Under the pieces are notes generated by a model that was not told the DNA's origin, did not search any database, and saw nothing but the letters and a program-made list of their open reading frames with translations. The translations under genes and the position numbers were made by a program. Shown one piece after another: positions 57,410-64,000 of a stretch of 64,000 bases of DNA (its first letter is position 1; each line of letters starts with the position of its first letter). Source of the DNA: Candidatus Bathyarchaeota archaeon (GTDB taxonomy: Archaea; Thermoproteota; Bathyarchaeia; Bathyarchaeales; Bathycorpusculaceae); assembly GCA_026014725.1 (NCBI GenBank), contig JAOZHV010000026.1, positions 186,001-250,000 on the forward strand, written 5' to 3'.

Positions 57410-60400
57410 TCAGGGTTGTGAGTTTTCTGATGTCTCAGCGTGTTTTTTGTCATCGGTGTTTAGTCGTCTTAAGCGTTTTATGGGGTTGTACCAATTCCAT
57501 TTTCCGAAGACGGACATTACGGCGGGCACCAAGTAGGTTCGAACGATGAGCGCGTCTATGAGTATGGAGATGCAGAAAGCAAATCCCATTTCCTTTAGTA
57601 ACAGGTTGTTTGATAGCATGAGGGTGCCAAGTGAGCCAGCGAGGATTATGGCAGCGGCTGTGATTATGCCTCCTGTTTGTGAGGTGCCGTGGATAATGGC
57701 TTCGTTGAGTTTTTTGTCTTTGGTGGCTTCTTCACGGATTCGTGTGAGGATGAAGATGTTATAGTCCATGCCTAATCCTAGTAATAGAACAAACAAAACA
57801 AGCGGCGTGATGAAAAGCAAGCCGTAGTTAAAAGCGGATTGGAACACCAATGCCGTCGCAGCCAGCGACCACACAATGCTCATAAATATTGAGAGCAGAG
57901 CGAAAAATGGCAAAATCAGCGAACCTAAAACTATGAACAGCACTGCACCAACGGAGATTGCAACTATTGGAAGAATCACATTAAATTGGTCTTGGAAAGT
58001 GTTTTTTGTGTCCAGTATTGCCCCTGTTGTTCCACCCACGTAAATTCCAGTCACGTTAGCTACATCGTCAAAGTTGTCATGGATAGTGTTCCGAATCTCT
58101 TGTGTGTAGGCCATGGCTTCATTTGAGTACGGGTCAACTTTGAACTTCACAGTTATTAGTGCTGATTGGTTATCTGCGCCTATAGCATCTAACATCGCAT
58201 TGTAGATAGTTGAATCAGTGTCATTGGTAATGGTCTGATAATCTACTGGTTCACCAAAAGACATGGTAGGTCCAGAAACTTCCTGGACACCTTCATGAAT
58301 GGCAATCATAGAGGAGATGTTCTCAAGCGTCGACATTTCGCCCATGTTAAAGCTACCGCTAGCTATGATTGACTGCGAAAATGTTACGACCACATAAGTT
58401 GGCATTAGTCGACCGCCACCAAAGGAGTCAGTGAGGGTACGTGAGCCAGCTATTGATTCCAAGTGCGCTGATGCACCGCCTAGAAAATCGTAAGTTACAT
58501 CTGCTGTGGCATAAACGTAGAATAATGGTACAGTGATGAGAATGGCTATGATGATTATTGCTTTTCCATGCTTCACTGAGAATGCACTGCTTCTAGCGAA
58601 ATACCCCGCCCCACGTTTTGTTTTCTCTGCGATTGCTTCTGAGTACCGTTTGAAACGTTCCCCTGTATCAGGCCAGAAAATCCTGTCGCCAAGTATAGTG
58701 GCTAAGGCAGGGGCGAAAGTTAGGGAAGCAAGCAAAGTAACAATAACTCCTAAACCTACGACTAAACCCATAGTTTGAAGCATGACCAGCGATGTGGCTG
58801 CAAGCGCTATGAAGGAGATTATGGTGGTGGCGCCGCTGGTTACTATGCTTTCGCCTGCCCAAGTGATTGATTTTAATATTGCTTCGTGGAGCGGTAAGCC
58901 GTTTATTCTTTCTTCACGGTGACGCGCCAAAATGAATATGGTATAGTCCGTTCCGACTCCAATGAGCACAGTTAGCAACACTGAGGTAACTATGTAGTCA
59001 ACTTGGTTGATGTATGTGCCCACTAAATATGGAAAGATTTGTGAAACGCCCAAACCAACGCCTATTGTTCCCAAAGTGACAATCGGTGTGACAATTGACC
59101 TGAAGAACAAGGCTGTCGCTATTACCAACAAGGCAATCGTAAAAGGAAGAATCAATTCTAAATCCTCATTGGTTGACTGGCTAAAATCGTAGTTTAGAGC
59201 ATCAGAACCAGTCACTTGCACTGAATGAATGCCTGCAAGGTTTTGAGCTAGTTTGAACTTTATGATATCTCGAATTGCAACAAGATTATCATCATTTGAC
59301 TCAGTGAAGGTTACTGATACAAGAGTTACATCTTTAGAGGACGAAACGAATGAGGTTATTAATGAATTAAACTGCTCTCCGATATTATAGGCATCTGGGT
59401 TCCAAGCGATGTTTGATGCCAAAGTTTGCAGGGCGTTTGATGTTGCATTTTCGCCCATGTCAAAAATTGCAGTGATTAATTCTTTTGATAATCCTGATGA
59501 GTTAGAAACATAATTTATCGTTAACTCTCTGAGTTTGCTGTTTGTTTCTGTTGTGTTTGCCTCCAAAAAATCCTGCAAAGTAAACGTTGAGGCTACGGCG
59601 TCGGCGAAGTCTTTGCTGTCATTTAGGTAGGCAGCGATGAATTGAGCGTTCGCAACTTTCGCGGCTGCCGAGGCGGTTTGGTTTATCCAGTTTTGTGTTG
59701 GTTGACTTGGGACTCTTTGGCTCCATGAAGCATTAAAGAAATCCAACAGATGCGACGTATAGTTGACGTATGAGGATTCGTCAGCGTCTTTGAGGATGCT
59801 TTTGGTCTGGTTGTATGAGATTTCATTGAACAAGGGAATAAATTTAGTCATGTTGTAATTTGTTGAGTACCAAATAACATCATCAGCCAAAGCTGCGAGC
59901 GAACTGGTAGACGGGGTCTTTCCTAAATTGTAAACCGCCGTAACAAACGCGATGGATGAACCAGACGAGTCGGCAATGTACCGAATAGAAAAGTCTCGCA
60001 GTTGTGCATTATTCTGCTCTTGAGTATTAGTTAAGAAAGCCTCCAGCGAAAAAGTGCTTGTCAACGCAGTTGCGAAAGCTTTTGCTGTGGCATTTGAGCC
60101 TAAAAAATTGTTGATATACTGCTGGTTCGTTATGTTAGCGGCAAGTGATGCACGCTCAGTGGGAGTTAACGTTTGTGTTGATGGGTCTAGAAAGCTTAGG
60201 CACCATGTAGCGTTGAATGCGTCAAGCAAGTGTGATGTATATTGTGCATATGCTGTGGGGTCAGCTTGAGTTAGTATTGTAGCAGTTTGTTGGTAGGCTA
60301 TTTGATTTGACATGCCTACGTTCATAGTCTGCTGGTACGCTTGTCCCCACACGTTAAGATAAATCGCGGGTACACTGTAGAGCAAGTTGTAAGTCATGTT

Positions 60401-61018
60401 TGCGTTATCAAAAACGGCATAAATAGCCTGATTTATTTGGTTCAACCCTGATACTAAATTTCCATTTTTGGTTTCATTGTAAGCAGCAAACCAGACGTTT
60501 GAATATATTGTTGGAACGCTGTAGAGTAAATTATACGTTAAGTTTCCGTTTTTATAAGCGAGATAGACGCCCTCGTTTGTCTGGTTGAGAGCTGGAATTA
60601 GAATTGAGTAGACGCTGGTTACGTTTTCAAGACCGCTTATGCGGGGGTCTTCTTTAATTTGGGTAATCAATTCATCAATGAACTGTTGAGTTTTAATCGA
60701 GGAAGCGTTGTCCGTTGATATTATGATGATGAGTGAATTGTTGGACACTGTCTTCTGGAACTGCGCTGTAATTATGTCGCTTGCTTTGACTGATTCAAGG
60801 TTGCTTTCTGTTGAAGAACCCAGCTGTAGCGAGTTCACTCCTGAAGCAGTCAAAACTATAGGCAGAACAATTGCTAGCAATAGCATCCAAACGGCAATCA
60901 TGGAAAACTTGCGTTTTGTGATTAATCTCCCAAGTTTTCCGAACACGTTAACTTTTCCTTGCGCCACCTTTGATGACTCCCTCGTTAATTCATGGTTTAT
61001 GCATTTTTGTGAATCCAT
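57410..61018 (-). CDS. MmpL/RND-superfamily transporter with enlarged external loop
   Basis: The 1202-residue protein has two RND/MMPL halves, each with one helix, an external domain and five helices: GVGTDYTIFILARHREERIN in the first half and GLGMDYNIFILTRIREEATK in the second carry the G-x-x-x-D-Y proton relay. The first external loop (about 62-640) is much longer than usual and contains internal repeats (about 241-395 and 401-548, plus a short pair at 150-180 and 199-229). It probably exports lipids or drugs. A TATA-like TCTTAAT near 61041 gives an almost leaderless start. Confidence 0.9.
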   Translation of the reverse strand: MDSQKCINHELTRESSKVAQGKVNVFGKLGRLITKRKFSMIAVWMLLLAIVLPIVLTASGVNSLQLGSSTESNLESVKASDIITAQFQKTVSNNSLIIIISTDNASSIKTQQFIDELITQIKEDPRISGLENVTSVYSILIPALNQTNEGVYLAYKNGNLTYNLLYSVPTIYSNVWFAAYNETKNGNLVSGLNQINQAIYAVFDNANMTYNLLYSVPAIYLNVWGQAYQQTMNVGMSNQIAYQQTATILTQADPTAYAQYTSHLLDAFNATWCLSFLDPSTQTLTPTERASLAANITNQQYINNFLGSNATAKAFATALTSTFSLEAFLTNTQEQNNAQLRDFSIRYIADSSGSSIAFVTAVYNLGKTPSTSSLAALADDVIWYSTNYNMTKFIPLFNEISYNQTKSILKDADESSYVNYTSHLLDFFNASWSQRVPSQPTQNWINQTASAAAKVANAQFIAAYLNDSKDFADAVASTFTLQDFLEANTTETNSKLRELTINYVSNSSGLSKELITAIFDMGENATSNALQTLASNIAWNPDAYNIGEQFNSLITSFVSSSKDVTLVSVTFTESNDDNLVAIRDIIKFKLAQNLAGIHSVQVTGSDALNYDFSQSTNEDLELILPFTIALLVIATALFFRSIVTPIVTLGTIGVGLGVSQIFPYLVGTYINQVDYIVTSVLLTVLIGVGTDYTIFILARHREERINGLPLHEAILKSITWAGESIVTSGATTIISFIALAATSLVMLQTMGLVVGLGVIVTLLASLTFAPALATILGDRIFWPDTGERFKRYSEAIAEKTKRGAGYFARSSAFSVKHGKAIIIIAILITVPLFYVYATADVTYDFLGGASAHLESIAGSRTLTDSFGGGRLMPTYVVVTFSQSIIASGSFNMGEMSTLENISSMIAIHEGVQEVSGPTMSFGEPVDYQTITNDTDSTIYNAMLDAIGADNQSALITVKFKVDPYSNEAMAYTQEIRNTIHDNFDDVANVTGIYVGGTTGAILDTKNTFQDQFNVILPIVAISVGAVLFIVLGSLILPFFALLSIFMSIVWSLAATALVFQSAFNYGLLFITPLVLFVLLLGLGMDYNIFILTRIREEATKDKKLNEAIIHGTSQTGGIITAAAIILAGSLGTLMLSNNLLLKEMGFAFCISILIDALIVRTYLVPAVMSVFGKWNWYNPIKRLRRLNTDDKKHAETSENSQP

Positions 61019-61050
61019 TAAGGGTAACTTGGCATCGGATTAAGATTCTA

Positions 61051-61064
61051 CCGAGTATACTCGG
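61051..61064. promoter_or_regulatory. Perfect 14-bp palindrome between transporter and regulator
   Basis: CCGAGTATACTCGG is fully self-complementary. It lies midway between the MmpL start (61018, minus) and the Bat-type regulator start (61105, plus), just upstream of the TATA-like elements of both (about 61041 on the minus strand, CATATAT near 61076 on the plus strand). This is the expected place for an operator controlling both directions, probably bound by the adjacent regulator. Confidence 0.7.
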
Positions 61065-61104
61065 CTCTCAAAAAACATATATGCACATCAGCGCACGTTT
61101 GTTT

Positions 61105-61755
61105 ATGAGACGACTAATCCTTGAGGTTTCCGAGAAGGAACTGCTTAAAATCGGAATCAAACTACCCCAATTCAGCAAAATCAAATCGCTTGAACTCCTC
61201 TACTTTCTAAGACAAGACCAAGAAGAGTTCGCTGCAATATCCCAAGTGGAGTTCAAAGATTCAACCACAAAAATCCAAGAACTCCTCTCAGGCGGATTCT
61301 TAGTTGAAGCACAGGTACTTGAAAGGGCAAAAAATGGGTCGTACATAGTATTCATACGGGGCGGACCAATCGTGTCCTCAGTCGTAAGCGGTATAGGCGT
61401 TCAAGGCGGCTACTTGTTTCCACCAATAGGAATAGGTGATGGAAAAATTAAAATCTCCTTTATAGGCAACGAAATGCAAGTTAAAGAGTTCATGGAAAAA
61501 ATTGATGCCATAGGTATCCACTATAAAGTGGTGCTCTTGGCAGATGTGAACTTTTCACCCATTTCGCCCCTCAGTCAACTAACTGAGAAACAGCGGGAAG
61601 TTCTAATTAAAGCATACAAGCTGGGGTATTATGACATCCCACGGAAAATAACTACTGAAGAGTTAGCGCAAAAGCTTGGACTGGTGGATTCCACTGTGGT
61701 AGAGCATTTAAGAAAAGCTGAACAACGGCTAATCACCCAAATAATCGAGCAGTAA
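61105..61755 (+). CDS. Bat-type helix-turn-helix regulator
   Basis: The 216-residue protein (RRLILEVSEKELLKIG) has an N-terminal sensor-like domain and a C-terminal HTH of the bacterio-opsin-activator (HTH_10) type: LSQLTEKQREVLIKAYKLGY, YDIPRKITTEELAQKLGLVD, STVVEHLRKAEQRLITQI. ATG 61105 is preferred because the TATA box near 61076 predicts a start point at about that base; ATG 61081 is the alternative. It is divergent from the MmpL transporter and a likely controller of it. Confidence 0.85.
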   Translation: MRRLILEVSEKELLKIGIKLPQFSKIKSLELLYFLRQDQEEFAAISQVEFKDSTTKIQELLSGGFLVEAQVLERAKNGSYIVFIRGGPIVSSVVSGIGVQGGYLFPPIGIGDGKIKISFIGNEMQVKEFMEKIDAIGIHYKVVLLADVNFSPISPLSQLTEKQREVLIKAYKLGYYDIPRKITTEELAQKLGLVDSTVVEHLRKAEQRLITQIIEQ

Positions 61756-61775
61756 GCTGACTTATTGTTTAAGAT

Positions 61776-62570
61776 TTATTTGCTTTCTTCCCCTGAACCC
61801 TTGGCTTCCAGTAGCGTCTGGAGAGTTTTGTAGCATTTGCTACATTCAAACATGGAGTTCCCACAGGATGGACAAAATAACTCATTGTTTTTCAGTCGCT
61901 CCAACAACGCTAACAATTCTGCTTTGTTCTGCAGTTCACGTGGAGACTCTTGCTTTATAACTTGGGTCTCAGCGACTTTTTGGATTGGTTTTTGGCTATC
62001 TACGATTTCTTGGTAGACTTTAGCAATACTGACTTTTCCTTCCCGTAACTTTTGCTTATCTGTCTCACTTGCCTTTTCAATGATTTTCTTGCCCCGCTCA
62101 AACGTTCGAGTTGAAAGCCCAGCTTTTTTTGCCACAATTTCGGTTGCTTTTGCCTTAACCGCTGGGGCAGGCTCAGCGTCATCTGGCGCTAACCCCAATT
62201 GCAAGTTTCGTCCGCTCTTGCCACCTGCGGATTGGCGCTTTTTCGCGAGCGCTTTTTCAATTTCGAGCAATGGAACTGCTAGTTCTACGAGTTGGAAGTT
62301 ATTTAAGTGGCGGCGTCTCAGGTTTGCTTCTATAACAAATTTTTTTTCGAGTAGTTTATCTTCAAATTTGCGTACTTCAAAATCTGGCTCGATTCCAAGT
62401 TCAATGCAAGCTCGAAATCTGTGGTGACCATCTAGTACTTCTAGGTCTTCATTGACAATTATAGGGTAATGCTGGCCCTCTGACTGTATGGATGCCTTGA
62501 GTTCGTTGAATTCTTGTTCAGACATTTGCGGAAGCAGTTTTTCATATAGAGGGTTTAAGCGAAGGCTCAT
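61776..62570 (-). CDS. ParB-like protein with C-terminal zinc ribbon
   Basis: The 264-residue protein has a ParB/Srx N-terminal domain (LLPQMSEQEFNELKASIQSE, YPIIVNEDLEVLDGHHRFRA with the GHHRFRA motif), then FVIEANLRRRHLNNFQLVEL and a helix-turn-helix region (ATEIVAKKAGLSTRTFERGK). A C-terminal ribbon CPSCGNSMFECSKC ends it. No ParA gene is next to it. The role could be regulatory or segregational, or CTP-dependent as in ParB; not shown here. Converges with the Bat-type gene. Confidence 0.82.
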   Translation of the reverse strand: MSLRLNPLYEKLLPQMSEQEFNELKASIQSEGQHYPIIVNEDLEVLDGHHRFRACIELGIEPDFEVRKFEDKLLEKKFVIEANLRRRHLNNFQLVELAVPLLEIEKALAKKRQSAGGKSGRNLQLGLAPDDAEPAPAVKAKATEIVAKKAGLSTRTFERGKKIIEKASETDKQKLREGKVSIAKVYQEIVDSQKPIQKVAETQVIKQESPRELQNKAELLALLERLKNNELFCPSCGNSMFECSKCYKTLQTLLEAKGSGEESK

Positions 62571-62612
62571 TTACACCGCTTCCTTTTTTGTGATTATTAT
62601 TATTTAAGTTAA

Positions 62613-62629
62613 GAGGTAATCATCACCTC
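62613..62629. promoter_or_regulatory. GAGGT...ACCTC near-palindrome upstream of the ParB-like gene
   Basis: The 17-bp sequence GAGGTAATCATCACCTC has arms GAGGT and ACCTC around AATCATC, whose middle is also nearly symmetric. On the minus strand it lies just upstream of a TATA-like CTTAAATA at about 62601-62609, and the gene begins at 62570. A self-regulatory operator is plausible because the gene product has DNA-binding domains. Confidence 0.5.
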
Positions 62630-62731
62630 ATGATAACCTATTTTGTAGACTGTTGGCTTCATAGCACAGTCACATATTCTTTTATTTTTTCTTTGGTACA
62701 ATTAATGTGCGTGTGAAACCCGCGTAGCATC

Positions 62732-62881
62732 GTTTGGCGGAACAACGATTGATCAAAATGCGGTTGGATTCCCCTCTCTCTCCTGAATTTACTTTTTAGT
62801 TCCGCATGGCGATCAAAGCTTGTTGCTCCGCTAAACCTCCTTTTCGGTTATCTTTTCCGTTACTTTGTAGTGGAAGATAAC
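62732..62881. ncRNA. Candidate structured RNA or inverted-repeat element upstream of dnaG
   Basis: GTTTGGCGGAACAAC (62732-62746), TTGATC (62750-62754 and neighbours) and ATGCGG (62758-62763) pair in order with CCGCAT (62802-62807), GATCAA (62811-62816), GTTG (62822-62825), TCCGC (62827-62831) and TAAAC (62832-62836). The arms are about 33 nt with few mismatches, and the loop 38 nt. A second hairpin, GTTATC...TTCC with GGAAGATAAC, spans 62847-62881. No open frame is present. Which strand is transcribed, if any, is unknown; a MITE is the alternative. Confidence 0.45.
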
Positions 62882-63020
62882 ACCACAAATATTATTAGAC
62901 TGCACGTTACCTACTTTAGTGATAAATTAAAATCTCATCATTGCGAGAATGTCTCGCTTTATGTGATTAACATAATATAAACATAATCAAATAAAATATA
63001 ACTCACATAGGAGTTGCACG

Positions 63021-64000
63021 CTTACGGGAACATCCCAAACATTTACGATAAAGTACGTTGTACACGCTAGATTTGAAATCGAAGGTGTAGTTGAGAAACC
63101 TGATGTTATTGGAGCAGTTTTCGGTCAAACTGAAGGTCTTTTTGGACCAGAGCTTGATCTGCGAGAGCTCCAAAAAACGGGGCGCATCGGCAGAATAGAA
63201 ATTGATTTACATTCTAAGAATGATAGAACATCAGGTTCAATAACTATACCCACAAGCCTTGACCGTGTTTCTACAGCACTTATTGCTGCAAGCATAGAAA
63301 GCATCAATCGGGTCGGTCCATGCTCAGCAAAAGTAACCCTTGATAAAATCGAAGATATCCGCGAAGCACGCCGCAAAGTTATCATTGACCGCGCAAAAGA
63401 AATTCTCCATAAATGGAACGTTGAGTCAATGCCGAGCGTTGATGAGGTTTACAAAGAAATCTCTGAAACTATGAAGGTCGGCAAGGTTGAAAAGTATGGA
63501 CCAGAAGATTTACCAGCAGGACCAACACTGGAAACTTCCAAGGAGATTATTGTTGTTGAAGGTCGCGCAGATGTTATTAATCTGATGCGCTGTGGAATTT
63601 TCAATACTGTTGCACTTGAGGGCGCAAAAGTTCCTGAATCCATTAAGAAGTTAACAAAAGAGAAACCTGCCACAGCATTACTTGACGGCGACAGAGGCGG
63701 CGACTTAATCCTCAAAGAGCTATTGCAGGTAACAAACGTAAAGTACGTTGGACGTGCACCCCGAGGCAAAGAAATCGAAGAATGCAGCTGCAAGGAAATC
63801 GCTGAAGCCTTAGAAGGCAAAGTCCCAGTCAGCGAACTCATAGGCAAACATCCGCCAGCAGCCAAGAAGGCACCGCCACCTGAACGCAAAGTTGAAGTAC
63901 CAGAACCACTGAGCCAAGCAGCAAAGGCTTTGGTTGGAACGCTTGAAGCTGTCCTATTCAATGATAAACTTGAACTAATCGAAAAGTTACCGGTTAGCCA
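63021..64000 (+). CDS. dnaG: Archaeal DnaG primase-like protein, 3' end cut by the window
   Basis: About 325 residues are visible, starting near TGTSQTFTIKYVVHARFEIE. EGVVEKPDVIGAVFGQTEGL, LFGPELDLRELQKTGRIGRI and the Toprim motifs VEGRADVINLMRCG and LLDGDRGGD identify archaeal DnaG, an RNA primase-like, exosome-associated protein. There is no in-frame ATG, GTG or TTG between the upstream stop (62973-62975) and the conserved N-terminus. A ribosome site TAGGAG at 63008-63013 points to CTT 63021 or ACG 63024 as start. A TATA-like ATATAAAC lies near 62976. Confidence 0.88.

Noticed and set aside
62700-62900. SRP or RNase P RNA gene upstream of dnaG
   Set aside because: Too short, and the conserved SRP helix 8 and RNase P core sequences are missing.

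Overview
This 64 kb window is archaeal chromosome. The information-processing genes are archaeal or eukaryote-like: TBP, aIF2-beta, RNase P proteins Pop5 and Rpp30, ribosomal proteins L15e and L38e, HerA-NurA, Hjc, AK6/Fap7-type kinase, Tsr3, type II methionine aminopeptidase and archaeal DnaG. L38e, an isolated 5S rRNA gene and the overall gene set point to the TACK side of the Archaea; a Bathyarchaeia-like mesophile is my best guess, but no 16S gene or search supports it. Promoters have recognisable TATA boxes, many genes have short or no leaders, and GTG and TTG starts are common.

Layout. 0-1.5 kb holds small unrecognised genes, one cut by the window edge. 1.6-3.7 kb (minus) is the L15e / COG1325 / Rpp30 / Pop5 operon. 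4.1-9.5 kb carries two exporter clusters, each behind a small winged-helix regulator with visible operators: PadR plus a DrrAB-type pair, then a winged-helix gene, a membrane protein and a MacB-type pair. 9.5-14.1 kb has a NUDIX hydrolase, a secreted protein and HerA-NurA diverging from a winged-helix protein. 14.5-18.9 kb is a dense housekeeping block (TBP, nucleotidyltransferase, tRNA thiolase, zinc ribbon, AK6, MIP18, HIT). 18.9-28.9 kb is looser, with long intergenic stretches, an Mrr-like nuclease, a second MacB-type transporter, Hjc, a ferritin-like protein, YjbQ and nicotinamidase. 28.9-34.8 kb has Nnr (NAD(P)HX repair), Tsr3, a LysE-type exporter, a macro domain protein, hemerythrin and DnaJ. 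35-43 kb is a cell-surface block (membrane-anchored barrel-like protein, PMT-type and NfrB-like glycosyltransferases, a giant PQQ-propeller protein). 43-57 kb mixes TrmB, tRNA-Gly, MetAP, 5S rRNA, L38e, an Fe-S aldo/keto reductase, aIF2-beta, UppS and a YchF-type GTPase. 57.4-61.8 kb pairs an MmpL/RND giant with a divergent Bat-type regulator. The window ends with a ParB-like zinc-ribbon protein, a strongly structured intergenic region and the start of dnaG.

The most unusual material is intergenic. At least three families of short dispersed sequences recur between genes: a composite A-B element (A, about 40 bp with a TATA-like core, five copies; B, about 70 bp, three copies), a 26-nt motif ending in GTATAC (five copies), and a TATATAAGGTTCG motif (three copies). 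Nested inverted repeats lie inside one A-B element, and a 105-nt imperfect hairpin lies upstream of dnaG. Several regulator genes have clear dyad operators. No CRISPR array, insertion sequence or complete transposase was seen.
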